Below are positions 7,674 through 16,390 of a DNA stretch of 64,000 nucleotides, one piece after another (the stretch's first letter is position 1; each line of letters starts with the position of its first letter). The translations under genes were made by a program, and so were the position numbers. The stretch lies in NCBI GenBank assembly GCA_009838645.1, contig VXRC01000029.1, positions 79,233 to 143,232 of the forward strand. Reading direction: 5' to 3'. Below the pieces are notes generated by a model that saw only the letters and a list, made by a program, of their open reading frames with translations, was not told the origin of the DNA and ran no database searches. Source of the DNA: Gemmatimonadota bacterium (GTDB taxonomy: Bacteria; JAAXHH01).

Positions 7674-8966
7674 CTAGCCCGCGGCGTCCTGTCCAGGCAC
7701 CAACCGGGGAATGACGTAAGGCCCTCTCGGGACGACCGCGATAGTGGCGCCGGGGCCGTGACGCTTCAGCGCCCGCGCGATGCCCACCTCGACAGATGGA
7801 ATGGGCTCGACCAGGCAGTCCCGGACATCGTCGTTATTCAGTCCGTCCGTATAGAGGTAGATCTTGCTCTTCTTCAGCGCCTTGACCAGTTCCTCGATCT
7901 CCCACTGGTCGATGGTGAACACGCCCGGTTGCTGGATCCAGTGGATGAAGGCGTCGATATCCGTCGTCCGCCGGAGCAGTCCTTCGAACTCCGCGCTGCC
8001 GATCCCGTCGGCGCATCCCGCGGCGATGACGATGGATCCGCCTTCCTTCAGTATGTCCAGCACGCCGACCATGCCCTTCACGGCCTGGTAGAAAGTGGTG
8101 TCCAGGGGATAGCCGGCCGACGAGGTCACGACGATGTCCACCGGTTCCTCGACGGAGGCCACGACCATGCCGTCCACGTGCTGAACACCGTACCGGTGCG
8201 CCCGATCGAGCTCGCCGGCGAACACCCCGGTGACGCGGCGGTCCTCGTCCATGGCCACGTTGAGGATGAAATCGACCCCGGCCCGCCGGGCGATTTCCAG
8301 CGCGGCTTCGTGGAGGGGGTTGCCGTCGAGCACGCCCGTCGTGGCGTTGGGATGCTCCAGGATGCCGGGTCCGTGAAGATGCTCGATCGTCTCCACGCCC
8401 ACGAGACCGGGTGCGACCAGCTTACGTCCGCCCGAGTACCCGGCCATGAAGTGCGCCTCGATCAGCCCGGTCAGCACCTTGAGATCGCTCTCCACGTAAC
8501 TGCGGTCCACTCGGATCGGGATCCCCGTGCTGGTGGCGCCTAGATCGGCCTGTTCGTTGCCGCTTCGGGCGACGTGATTGACGACGGGATACCGGTCCAC
8601 CACGCCATCGGTCAGGGTCTCGCGGAGCTGTTCCTCGTCCATGGGGGCGTGCAGTCCCGTGGCGACCAGAAGGGTAATGTCCTCCGGCCTGATCCCGCTT
8701 TGCTCCAGGCATTCCAGGAGCGGCGGCAGGATAATGTCGTGGGGGACGGGCCGCGTAATGTCGGAAACGACCACGCACGCGTCGCGGCGGCCCCGGGCGA
8801 TTTCCGCAAGGGGCGGACCGGCCACGGGCCGCTGCAGGGCCTCACGGGTCGAGGTCACCGGATCATCCAGCGGAGGTGTTTCCCGCATGTTGAGGACGGC
8901 GGCCAGGTTTTCGTCCGGGACGCTGACATTGAGGCCGGATTTATGGTAGTCGAGGGTGATGTTCAC
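7674..8966 (-). CDS. LarA-like nickel-pincer racemase (DUF2088)
   Basis: 430-residue homologue of lactate racemase LarA, the enzyme that uses the nickel-pincer cofactor to invert 2-hydroxy acids. Visible family motifs include VVSDITRPVPHDIILPPLL, LVATGLHAP, and FMAGYSGGRKLVAPG, where K182 aligns with the lysine that carries the cofactor and H196/H198 are candidate nickel or acid-base histidines. The C-terminal domain has YPLDTTFYQAVKGM and AGCADGIGS. No larB/larC/larE cofactor genes lie in this window, so the cofactor must come from elsewhere. The neighbours (kinase, aldolase, dehydratase) suggest a sugar-acid substrate rather than lactate; that is an inference. The gene follows the GHMP kinase gene by 9 bp. 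Confidence 0.85.
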   Translation of the reverse strand: MNITLDYHKSGLNVSVPDENLAAVLNMRETPPLDDPVTSTREALQRPVAGPPLAEIARGRRDACVVVSDITRPVPHDIILPPLLECLEQSGIRPEDITLLVATGLHAPMDEEQLRETLTDGVVDRYPVVNHVARSGNEQADLGATSTGIPIRVDRSYVESDLKVLTGLIEAHFMAGYSGGRKLVAPGLVGVETIEHLHGPGILEHPNATTGVLDGNPLHEAALEIARRAGVDFILNVAMDEDRRVTGVFAGELDRAHRYGVQHVDGMVVASVEEPVDIVVTSSAGYPLDTTFYQAVKGMVGVLDILKEGGSIVIAAGCADGIGSAEFEGLLRRTTDIDAFIHWIQQPGVFTIDQWEIEELVKALKKSKIYLYTDGLNNDDVRDCLVEPIPSVEVGIARALKRHGPGATIAVVPRGPYVIPRLVPGQDAAG

Positions 8967-8975
8967 GGCGGCTCC

Positions 8976-9959
8976 CTACGGGTCTTCCTGCTCGAATGCG
9001 AGCCCGGGTCCCGGCGAAGGTTCGAGTATGCCCGCGGCACCGGCATCCATCATGGTCCGCGCCAGTTCGCCTGGGGATTCGTGGAGCGCCAAAATGGCCC
9101 CGCTGCTGCCCGCAAGCTTCGCACCTGTCGCGCCTGCACGCTGGGCGAGTTCGATGAACCGATCGTCCTCGGGATTGGATCCGCCCAGCGAATGGGTTAT
9201 CGCCTGGTTCTCGTTCATCAGCTCTCCCAGCGCGTCGAGCCTGTTCTCGAGGATTGCTTTCTTACCTTCCCGGGCGAGGGTCGCGATGGCGTTATATGCT
9301 TCGACCACTTCGGTTTCCCCGGCGAGCCAGCGTTCCCGCAAGGGGGTGTGCACGCCTCCGGAGATGCGCTGACCTCCCGTGATGACCACGACAAGCGGCA
9401 GGGACGCTGCGGAAGCCATCGGCTCCATGGTGGCGTAGGGATCGGTCCCGTATTCCAGGTGGAATTCCTTTCCCCTGAAATCCATGTAATGAAGCCCGCC
9501 GAAGGTGCCCATGTAGGCGTCCTGGTACCCGCAGAATGTAAGGTTCTGGTACTCGATCCTGCGGACGAGCTCCGCCTGGTGGTACGGACTATGGCGGATA
9601 CCACGGAAGGCGAGCAGGCCGGCGACCATGGATACGAGCAGCGCGGTCGATCCCGACAGGCCGGCGCGGAAGGGGATATCGGTCGACCACGAGATCCTGA
9701 CGCGCAGGTCCGCGGATTCGGTTCCGGTCAACGCGACCCGGGCGATATCGAAAATGTCCCCACGTGGGGCCAGGGCGTCGGACGACGCGATGACGCGCTG
9801 CTCGGTGCCGGCGTCCAGGACCAGGCGGTCCGCCGGCTGGATCCTGACCCGTGCCCGCTCCTTCGTCGAGCACGAAATCACGCTGCCGCCGTACATGTCG
9901 GTCGGGTTGCCCACGATGCCGACACGGCCGGGTGCGGATGCGGTTAGGGTCCCGTTCAA
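8976..9959 (-). CDS. GHMP family sugar kinase
   Basis: 327-residue small-molecule kinase. GHMP motif 1 is SAPGRVGIVGNPTDMYGG, the ATP-binding glycine loop is FRAGLSGSTALLVS, and motif 3 is GATGAKLAGSSGAI. The NPTD form of motif 1 and the YQDAYMGTFGG segment resemble glucuronokinase- and heptose/fucose-kinase-like members, which phosphorylate a sugar at the anomeric position. A sugar-1-phosphate nucleotidyltransferase gene lies 115 bp upstream on the same strand, which fits a kinase-then-nucleotidyltransferase salvage pair. The exact substrate cannot be read from the sequence. Confidence 0.85.
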   Translation of the reverse strand: MNGTLTASAPGRVGIVGNPTDMYGGSVISCSTKERARVRIQPADRLVLDAGTEQRVIASSDALAPRGDIFDIARVALTGTESADLRVRISWSTDIPFRAGLSGSTALLVSMVAGLLAFRGIRHSPYHQAELVRRIEYQNLTFCGYQDAYMGTFGGLHYMDFRGKEFHLEYGTDPYATMEPMASAASLPLVVVITGGQRISGGVHTPLRERWLAGETEVVEAYNAIATLAREGKKAILENRLDALGELMNENQAITHSLGGSNPEDDRFIELAQRAGATGAKLAGSSGAILALHESPGELARTMMDAGAAGILEPSPGPGLAFEQEDP

Positions 9960-10074
9960 TTGGACTCCACCCGGCTCAGACCTTTCCGATCCTGCGGCCC
10001 ATGCAGCCTATACGGCCCATGCGGACCATCCGATCGACAGTCGCGCCGAATCTTGGGAAGTATGCACGCGGTAA

Positions 10075-10995
10075 TCATGATTCGTTCAACCGCTCTTGCA
10101 GATGATCGCGGAAAGCCGTACCGTCGACCTCGTCCTCTACGGCGTAATCGGCAAAGGCTTCCCAGTAGGTCAATGGCGTGCCAATGTCGTAGCGCCGGTC
10201 AGCGGATCCCAGGGGTACGCACCAGACCTCGCCGCATGGACGGCCCCGGACTCCCGGATCGTGCGCGCCGACCGACCCACCCGAACCGCCCGCCCTTAGC
10301 AGGTCCCGAATGGCGTCTGCGAGCCACAGTTCGCCGTTCCTGCCACGCGGCGTCGCCTCGAGTGCGGGGAAGATGCCGGGGCCGCATATGTACCGGGCCG
10401 ATACGGCGTAGCGGCTTGGCGCGCTTTCCGCGGATGGTTTCTCCACGATATCATCGATGGGGAATGTCGTGTCCGATTCGTACCTGGGCTTTACGATGCC
10501 GTACCGCGACACCTTGTCTTCGGGCACGTGCTCCACCGCGATGGTGCACGCGGCATCTTCCTTCCCGTGGGTCGCCATCATACGCCGCAGAACGCTTTCT
10601 TCCCCCGTCGACCGGATGACGGCGTCGCCCCAGGCCACGACGAAGGCGTCGGATCCGGCGAAGGCCTTTCCCAGGCGCACGGCATCGCCGTTTCCCCCCG
10701 GAACCTCCTGGCGGACAAACGAATAATCCAGTGCGGGCGGACCATCGGACGATCCGCTGGTCGTATTTGCCGCCCTGTCCGAAGTTCCGCCATTCACGAA
10801 GTAATCCTCGATCGCTTTTTTCCGGCTGGAAGTCACGAAGAGGATGCGCTCGATCCCCGCGACCGCCAGTTCATTCACAACGTGGTGAATGACCGGCTTG
10901 CGCCCGAGGGGCAGCATTTCCTTGGGGACAGACCGTGTGAGCGGCAGCATCCGCGTGCCCAGGCCCGCTACGGGCACGACGGCCTTGCGGATCAT
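10075..10995 (-). CDS. UTP--glucose-1-phosphate uridylyltransferase-like nucleotidyltransferase
   Basis: 306-residue GalU-type nucleotidyltransferase that would make an NDP-sugar from a sugar-1-phosphate. The N-terminus KAVVPVAGLGTRMLPLTRSV followed by PKEMLPLGRKPV is the nucleotide-binding signature. VEHVPEDKVSRYGIV, VEKP and the C-terminal LGSADRRYDIGTPLTYWEAF motif also match. The open frame is longer upstream, but that part overlaps the KDPG aldolase gene in another frame; ATG 10993-10995 overlaps the aldolase stop in an ATGA junction and is the clear start. Translational coupling to the aldolase is likely. GalU itself is the closest family; a different sugar specificity is possible given the GHMP kinase next door. 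Confidence 0.88.
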   Translation of the reverse strand: MIRKAVVPVAGLGTRMLPLTRSVPKEMLPLGRKPVIHHVVNELAVAGIERILFVTSSRKKAIEDYFVNGGTSDRAANTTSGSSDGPPALDYSFVRQEVPGGNGDAVRLGKAFAGSDAFVVAWGDAVIRSTGEESVLRRMMATHGKEDAACTIAVEHVPEDKVSRYGIVKPRYESDTTFPIDDIVEKPSAESAPSRYAVSARYICGPGIFPALEATPRGRNGELWLADAIRDLLRAGGSGGSVGAHDPGVRGRPCGEVWCVPLGSADRRYDIGTPLTYWEAFADYAVEDEVDGTAFRDHLQERLNES

Positions 10996-11651
10996 CCCCC
11001 ACCTTCCTGACGCGCGTTCCTGACCGCATCGACGTATTTCCGGGCCGTATCGGTGAGCACATGCCAGTCTCCCGCGGCCACGGCGGCCTTGTCGACCAGG
11101 TTCCCGCCAACGGCGACGGCGCAGGCGCCCGCCCGGATGAAGTCGCCCGCGTTGTCCAGGTCCACACCGCCCGTGGGCATGAGATCGATCTGAGGGAGCG
11201 GCGCCTTGACGTCCTTGAAATACCGGGGTCCCACCGCCGTTGCGGGAAACACCTTTACGATGTCCGCGCCGCATTCCCAGGCCGACAGGATCTCGGTCGG
11301 CGTCAATGCGCCGGGAATGATGACCTTGTCGTATCGCCGGCACAGGGTGATGACGTCCGGGTTAAGCGTCGGCGTCACGATGTATTCGGCGCCGGCCAGG
11401 ATCGCCGCCCGGGCCGTTTCGGGGTCCAGCACGGTGCCCGCGCCGAGGAGGATCTCGTCCCCCAACCGGTTCGCGCATTCGCCGATGACGTCCAGGGCCC
11501 CGGGCGTCGTCATGGTGATCTCGACGGCCCCGATACCGCCCCTGCCGATGGCCTGGGCGACCTGGACCAGCGCGTCGGGACGGTCGGCCCTGAGCACCGC
11601 GACCACGCCGCAGGCTTTGATAGATGCCAGGTTTTCGGATCTCGAAGACAT
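10992..11651 (-). CDS. eda: 2-dehydro-3-deoxyphosphogluconate/4-hydroxy-2-oxoglutarate aldolase
   Basis: 219-residue class I aldolase that splits 2-keto-3-deoxy-6-phosphogluconate into pyruvate and glyceraldehyde-3-phosphate, or related 2-keto acids. E44 (AVEIT), the Schiff-base lysine K133 (GADIVKVFPA) and T160 (LMPTGGV) all match the catalytic positions of characterised Eda. Length is normal for the family. It sits between a cupin gene and the nucleotidyltransferase gene in a minus-strand run that begins with an enolase-superfamily dehydratase, consistent with an Entner-Doudoroff-like route for a sugar acid. A KDG kinase is not obvious here, unless the GHMP kinase fills that role. Confidence 0.93.
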   Translation of the reverse strand: MSSRSENLASIKACGVVAVLRADRPDALVQVAQAIGRGGIGAVEITMTTPGALDVIGECANRLGDEILLGAGTVLDPETARAAILAGAEYIVTPTLNPDVITLCRRYDKVIIPGALTPTEILSAWECGADIVKVFPATAVGPRYFKDVKAPLPQIDLMPTGGVDLDNAGDFIRAGACAVAVGGNLVDKAAVAAGDWHVLTDTARKYVDAVRNARQEGGG

Positions 11652-11675
11652 GGATACACTCCAGCAGGCGATTCG

Positions 11676-12077
11676 TTACTCCAGGGTGACCTTCACCTTG
11701 CGCTCCGGACGCTCGTGCAGGTGCCCGTGTCCCGTCAGCGCCACGCCAAGCCGGATGGACGGCTTGCCGCCCACGGGGAAAATGTGATGGAACGTCAGGG
11801 CCGGCACGAAGATGAAATCCCCCGCCTTCGCGTGGACGGTCTCTTCACGGCCCTCGATCACCCAGTCGATTTCTCCCTCCAGCACCAGCCACCACTCGTC
11901 GTAATCGTGGCAGTGATTGTCGTTGATCGTGCCCGAATCCTGCCAGATGAAAGCCGCGGTCACGTGGTCCGCGGCAACGACGGCGCAGGAGGCGGGCGGC
12001 GGACCGATCCGTTCCTTGATCTCGTCTATATTGATGCGGTTGAGCGCGGCGTGCATGATCGGGTTCGGCGGGGCCAT
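11676..12077 (-). CDS. Cupin domain protein
   Basis: 133-residue single-domain cupin. Motif 1 is NDNHCHDYDEWWLVLEGEIDW, with histidines and an acidic residue in metal-binding positions, and motif 2 is AGDFIFVPALTFHHIFPVGG. Small cupins of this kind act as sugar isomerases, lyases or ligand sensors. The gene lies 26 bp after the enolase-superfamily gene and 24 bp before eda, so it probably works on an intermediate of the same pathway. The precise reaction is unknown. Confidence 0.85.
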   Translation of the reverse strand: MAPPNPIMHAALNRINIDEIKERIGPPPASCAVVAADHVTAAFIWQDSGTINDNHCHDYDEWWLVLEGEIDWVIEGREETVHAKAGDFIFVPALTFHHIFPVGGKPSIRLGVALTGHGHLHERPERKVKVTLE

Positions 12078-12103
12078 CGAGATGCTCCTTTGGTGAACCG
12101 GGC

Positions 12104-13243
12104 CTACGCGACCCGGTACTTCGATACGGTTTCCTCGTTTACCGTGACGCCCAGCCCGGGTCCGTCCGGCACCGCCACAAGTCCCTCGTCATCGATTGCG
12201 AAGCGTTCATGGGTCAGTTCGTGTCGCAACGGCGAATCGGACATGCAGAACTCGAAGACGGACGCATTGGGCAGGGCGGCCAGGGCGTGCAGCGACGCCG
12301 CCATGGTAATGCCGCTCTTGTAACTGTGGTTGACGACCTTGCGGCCGTGCCGGTGGGCGGTCTGTCCGGCCGTGGCCATGGTCGTGATGCCGCAGCGTCC
12401 CGGGTCCGGCTGGATCCAGTCCAGTCCGCCCTCTGTGACCAGCCGTTCGAAGTCCTCGAGCCGGGACTCTGCTTCCCCGGTGGCGATGGGCACAGGACTC
12501 TCCGCGGTCAGCGCGGCATACCCTTCGATGTCGTCTGGATGCAGCGGCTCTTCAATCCAGAAGGGCCGGTACTCGGCGAACTGCCGGGACCGGGTGAGGG
12601 CGGTCTTCCAGTCCCATACCTGGCCGGCGTCAATGAGCACGTCCACCTCATCGCCCGTGCCCCGGCGAGCCTCCCTCACCAGGGCGACGTCCTGCCCTTC
12701 GTCTTCGCCCATGGGCCCCCAGCCGAACTTCACCGCCGTGAATCCCTGGTCGGCGAATTTCCGGCCGATCGCCCGGGTCTGCTCCGGCGTGTCGCCGAAC
12801 AGGACGGAAGCATAGGCCCGGAACCTGAGCCGGTGCGCGCCGCCCAGGAGCTCGTAGACGGACTGTCCGCTCGCCTTGCCCGCGATGTCCCAGAGCGCCT
12901 GGTTGATCCCCGCCATGGCATGCCGCCCCACGCCGACCCGGCCGTAGTAGTTGGCCGACGCCATCATCCGGTCCGTGCAGGCGTCGATGTCCAGCGGATC
13001 GGCGCCCGCCAGTGCGTTGGCGAGGCCGTCGCAGATCTGGTGCGACAGCGGCGCGTCGATGACGGCCTTGACCACGGTGGGACAGGAATCGACTTCGCCC
13101 CAGCCTGTGATGCCTTCGTCCGTTTCGATTTTAATCAGGCAGGTATCCTGCGTCCCGTCACAGGCCTCCGTCACCTGGGGCAGCCGCAGGACCAGGGCGG
13201 AAACCTCGACGATCCGCACGCGAACGACCTCCTTGACCCTCAT
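12104..13243 (-). CDS. Mandelate racemase/muconate lactonizing enzyme family protein
   Basis: 379-residue enolase-superfamily enzyme. The barrel shows the general-base lysine K172 (AVKFGWG), metal ligands D205 (LIDAGQVWD), E231 (WIEEPL) and E257 (ATGEAES), and the D280/H306 pair (VNHSYKSG), so it is complete and probably active as a sugar-acid dehydratase or racemase. It is the first gene of the minus-strand run leading through the cupin to eda. It is divergent from the oligopeptide ABC operon across a 336-bp gap. The substrate cannot be assigned, but an aldonate or aldarate is the natural guess given eda. Confidence 0.92.
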   Translation of the reverse strand: MRVKEVVRVRIVEVSALVLRLPQVTEACDGTQDTCLIKIETDEGITGWGEVDSCPTVVKAVIDAPLSHQICDGLANALAGADPLDIDACTDRMMASANYYGRVGVGRHAMAGINQALWDIAGKASGQSVYELLGGAHRLRFRAYASVLFGDTPEQTRAIGRKFADQGFTAVKFGWGPMGEDEGQDVALVREARRGTGDEVDVLIDAGQVWDWKTALTRSRQFAEYRPFWIEEPLHPDDIEGYAALTAESPVPIATGEAESRLEDFERLVTEGGLDWIQPDPGRCGITTMATAGQTAHRHGRKVVNHSYKSGITMAASLHALAALPNASVFEFCMSDSPLRHELTHERFAIDDEGLVAVPDGPGLGVTVNEETVSKYRVA

Positions 13244-13579
13244 CCCGGCAACGTAGAATCACGTCGGTAATGTGTGGATCGACACAGGGGGTGTCAAGGG
13301 GAGATGCCCCTGGATCGGGGGCGGGACGCCAGCCCCCGGACAACCGGCCCGAACACAGGTTTTGCGCGGTCTGAATCCGCCCGTGAGAACACCCCCGGTA
13401 ACGCCCCCGTTGACGCCCCCGGTGACGCTCCGGAACCGGCAAATAAACCTTGACACTCCTGCGCGGCCCCTTGCACTTTGGAGGCTGGAATAACGGCATT
13501 CCCGCTCACATCACGAACAGGCGGCCTCGCCCGGCATCGCCCCGTTTATCCGCCGCGGCGCATCAGAAAACCCGATCCT
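13244..13579. other. Divergent intergenic region with tandem repeats, no gene seen
   Basis: 336 bp between the enolase-superfamily gene and the first ABC permease gene. It holds the 12-bp tandem array described separately, several GC-rich inverted segments such as CCCCTGGATCGGGGG, and TTGACA near 13450, which is a possible -35 box without a clear -10 partner. The open frame upstream of 13580 lacks coding character. Confidence 0.5.
13392..13427. repeat. Three 12-bp tandem repeats
   Basis: CCCCCGGTAACG, CCCCCGTTGACG and CCCCCGGTGACG follow one another without gaps. The copies differ at two positions. The array lies in the divergent promoter region and could affect spacing of regulatory sites. 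Confidence 0.85.
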
Positions 13580-14512
13580 ATGTTCCGATACATCATATAC
13601 CGCATCGTAGGCCTGGTCGGCGTGCTGTTCCTGGTCACGGTCATCACCTTCAGCCTGATGCACGCGGTGCCGGGCGGCCCCTTCGACGAGGAGAAGATGC
13701 CCCTGTCGGCCGAGGCCAAGGCCAATATCCTGCGCAAGTACGGACTGGACCGCCCCCTCTACGAGCAGTACGGAAGATACATGTGGAACGCGCTGCAATT
13801 CGATTTCGGCATCCCCTTCCAGAGTCCGGGCGAGACGGTGACGGACCTGATCGCGCGGACCTGGCCCATCAGCATGCAACTGGGCGGCATGGGCCTGGCC
13901 GTAGCCTTCTCCTTCGGCATCCTCCTGGGCATCCTTTCCGCCATACGCCAGAACACATGGGTGGACTACGGGACCACGGTTATCGCCACCCTTGGGATCA
14001 CTGTGCCCAGTTTTGCCATTTCCATCCTGTTCATCGTCCTCTTCGCGACCATCTGGAGGGTCCTGCCCACGGGCGGTTGGGGCGGGCCGGAGACCTGGAT
14101 CATGCCGGTGATCGTGTACGCCCTGGGTCCTATGGCCATCGTCGCCCGGTACACTCGTTCGAGCATCCTCGAGAACCTCCGCATGGACTACGTGCGGACG
14201 GCCAGGGCCAAGGGACTGAAGGAGCGCAGCGTCCTGTTCATCCACGTGCTGAAGAACTCCCTGATCCCGCTGCTCACCATCATGGGGCCCATGCTGCCCG
14301 GGGTAATGACCGGTTCGCTCTTCGTCGAAGGCATTTTCCGCATCCCGGGCCTGGGACAGTTCTTCGTCACGAGCATCTTCGAGCGGGACTACCCCATGAT
14401 CATGGCCCTTACCCTGCTGGTCGCAGTGCTGATCGGGATCGTCTACCTGATTACGGACATCCTGTACGCGCTCGTGGATCCCCGGGTCAGATACGTTCGC
14501 GGGAGCAAGTAA
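13580..14512 (+). CDS. ABC transporter permease, DppB/OppB type
   Basis: 310-residue inner-membrane permease of a peptide/nickel-type ABC importer. The start [20 protein letters not shown] gives the first membrane helix. The family motif [25 protein letters not shown], the cytoplasmic loop that contacts the ATPase, is intact, as is [11 protein letters not shown]. About six membrane segments are visible. The longer open frame upstream is not used because homologues start at this methionine. It is followed by a DUF368 gene overlapping by one base (TAATG), then by the second permease and the binding protein. No ATPase gene is present in the cluster. Confidence 0.9.
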   Translation: MFRYIIYRIVGLVGVLFLVTVITFSLMHAVPGGPFDEEKMPLSAEAKANILRKYGLDRPLYEQYGRYMWNALQFDFGIPFQSPGETVTDLIARTWPISMQLGGMGLAVAFSFGILLGILSAIRQNTWVDYGTTVIATLGITVPSFAISILFIVLFATIWRVLPTGGWGGPETWIMPVIVYALGPMAIVARYTRSSILENLRMDYVRTARAKGLKERSVLFIHVLKNSLIPLLTIMGPMLPGVMTGSLFVEGIFRIPGLGQFFVTSIFERDYPMIMALTLLVAVLIGIVYLITDILYALVDPRVRYVRGSK

Positions 14513-15420
14513 TGGACCACGGTGCCGCGCGCTCGAAACGGACGTTCCGGGACTACCTGGGCATCTCGGCCCGCGGTTTCTGCATGGGGGTGGCCGATGT
14601 CGTGCCCGGTGTGTCCGGGGGAACGATGGCCTTCATACTGGGCGTATACGAAGAGTTGCTCGACGCCGTGCACGCCGTCAACGCGAGGTTTCTGCGTTCG
14701 CTGGTTACCTTCCGGTTCGGCGATGCCTTCGACGGTTTCCCCCACCGTTTCCTGATCGCCCTCGTCACCGGCATCTTCGTGGCCATTTTCAGCCTGGCCC
14801 AATTCTTCGCATGGGCGCTCGATCACCATCCCGTCCACGTCTGGGCCTTTTTCTTCGGGCTGGTACTGGCGTCGATCATCACGGTGCGGGTGAAGGTGTC
14901 TCGCTGGACCGTGAAGGAAGCGTTCGCGTTACTGCTGGCGGCCGCGGCCGCATTCGTCCTGGTGGGCGCCGTTCCGGTCGAGACGCCCTCCGCCGCCTGG
15001 TTCATCTTCCTGAGCGGAGCGATCGCGATCTGCGCGATGATCCTGCCCGGCATATCGGGCTCGTTCATCCTGGTCATCCTGGGGAAATACCAGTACATGC
15101 TCACCGCCGTGGTCGAGCGTAATTTCCTGCCCATCCTCATCTTCGGGTGCGGCGGGATCCTGGGACTGGTCTTCTTCGCGCGGGTGCTCAGGTGGCTGTT
15201 GCGCCGCTGCCATGACGTGACCGTGGCGGCCCTCATCGGCCTCATGGCCGGCTCATTGCGCAAGATCTGGCCGTGGAAGGAAGTCGAAGAGAACGTCCTG
15301 CCCGCTTCGCTGTCGGGAGATGTCCTGCTGTCCATCGGCCTGGGTATCGCGGGCTGCGCGATCGTAGTGATCATCGAGCGGCTCGCGGCCAGGCGACCCG
15401 CAGGAGACACGGTAGACTAG
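14512..15420 (+). CDS. DUF368 family membrane protein (undecaprenyl-phosphate translocase family)
   Basis: 302-residue polytopic membrane protein. The DUF368 signature is seen twice: ARGFCMGVADVVPGVSGGTM near the N-terminus and AMILPGISGSFILVILGKY in the middle, reflecting the internal repeat of the family. DUF368 members (PopT) were recently linked to recycling of the lipid carrier undecaprenyl phosphate across the membrane. The gene is embedded between two oligopeptide permease genes, overlapping the first by one base, which suggests that it is co-expressed with them. Its stop codon lies in the first unit of a 15-bp tandem array that ends on the start codon of the next gene. Confidence 0.88.
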   Translation: MDHGAARSKRTFRDYLGISARGFCMGVADVVPGVSGGTMAFILGVYEELLDAVHAVNARFLRSLVTFRFGDAFDGFPHRFLIALVTGIFVAIFSLAQFFAWALDHHPVHVWAFFFGLVLASIITVRVKVSRWTVKEAFALLLAAAAAFVLVGAVPVETPSAAWFIFLSGAIAICAMILPGISGSFILVILGKYQYMLTAVVERNFLPILIFGCGGILGLVFFARVLRWLLRRCHDVTVAALIGLMAGSLRKIWPWKEVEENVLPASLSGDVLLSIGLGIAGCAIVVIIERLAARRPAGDTVD

Positions 15421-15495
15421 CAAACGGTAGACCAGCACACGGAAGGCCAGCACACGGAAGGCCAGCACACGGAAGGCCAGCACACGAATGACCAG
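15406..15495 (+). repeat. Six 15-bp tandem repeats joining a stop codon to the next start codon
   Basis: Unit 1 GACACGGTAGACTAG contains the DUF368 stop, unit 2 is CAAACGGTAGACCAG, units 3-5 are identical copies of CACACGGAAGGCCAG, and unit 6 CACACGAATGACCAG contains the ATG (15488) of the downstream permease. The array is exactly in phase with the DUF368 reading frame. Units 3-5 each carry GGAAGG, a usable Shine-Dalgarno core, so copy number could change translation initiation. Confidence 0.95.
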
Positions 15496-16363
15496 CACCT
15501 TGACCGAAATCACCTCACCCGCCGGCGGCCTCTGGCGCGACGCCCTGCGCCGCTATATGAAGAACAAGCTGTCTGTCGCCGCGGGGATCATCATCATCGT
15601 CATCACCTTCATGGCCGTCTTCGCGCCCTGGGTCTCGCCGTCCCACTATTCCGAGGCCAATTTCGACGAAGCCTGGCAGTTTCCGTCCTGGACCCACCCA
15701 ATGGGCACGGACAGCATCGGCCGGGACTACTTCAGCCGGATCGTGTACGGCGCCCGGATCTCGCTCATCGTGGGGTTCGTCGCGCAGATGATCTCCCTGC
15801 TGATCGGCGTGCCGCTGGGCGCAATAGCCGGGTTCAAGGGGGGCAAGGCCGATTACATCGTCATGCGCCTGGTGGACGTCATGTCGGTCTTCCCCAGCCT
15901 GCTCTTCGCCATTCTGATCATGGCTTGGCTGGGAAGCGGGTTGAGCAACGTGCTGTTCGCCATCGGCGTGACCGGCTGGGTGGGCGTTTGCCGCCTGGTC
16001 CGCGCGCAATTCCTGTCGCTGCGGGCTTCCGACTTCGTCCGCGCCGCCCGTTCCATGGGCGCCTCCAACGTGCATACCATCGTACGCCACATGCTGCCCA
16101 ACGCCCTCAGCCCCATCATCGTCGGCCTGGCCATGGGCATTCCCCAGGCCATTTTCGCCGAGGCGGGACTGAGCTTCCTCGGTCTGGGCATCAATCCGCC
16201 CACGCCGAGTTGGGGACAGATGGTCAGCAGCCACCTGCCCAACGTGATCTACTACTGGCACCTCGCCCTCTTCCCGGTATTCATGATCGCCCTTGTCATG
16301 CTTGGATTCTCGCTCATTGGCGACGGCCTCCGCGACGCCCTCGACCCGAGGATGAACGAGTAG
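15488..16363 (+). CDS. ABC transporter permease, DppC/OppC type
   Basis: 291-residue partner permease of the peptide-type ABC importer. It begins with the OppC N-terminal helix (MKNKLSVAAGIIIIVITFMAVFAPW) after a short cytoplasmic part, has HPMGTDSIGRDYFSRIVYGAR, and the ATPase-contact loop DFVRAARSMGASNVHTIVRHMLPN. The C-terminal GDGLRDALDPR is typical. The start codon lies within the last unit of the 15-bp array. It is followed 27 bp later by the solute-binding protein gene, so the three transport genes and DUF368 form one operon. Confidence 0.92.
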   Translation: MTSTLTEITSPAGGLWRDALRRYMKNKLSVAAGIIIIVITFMAVFAPWVSPSHYSEANFDEAWQFPSWTHPMGTDSIGRDYFSRIVYGARISLIVGFVAQMISLLIGVPLGAIAGFKGGKADYIVMRLVDVMSVFPSLLFAILIMAWLGSGLSNVLFAIGVTGWVGVCRLVRAQFLSLRASDFVRAARSMGASNVHTIVRHMLPNALSPIIVGLAMGIPQAIFAEAGLSFLGLGINPPTPSWGQMVSSHLPNVIYYWHLALFPVFMIALVMLGFSLIGDGLRDALDPRMNE

Positions 16364-16390
16364 GGCTTCCCGCCGCATGGCAGGTGCAAC

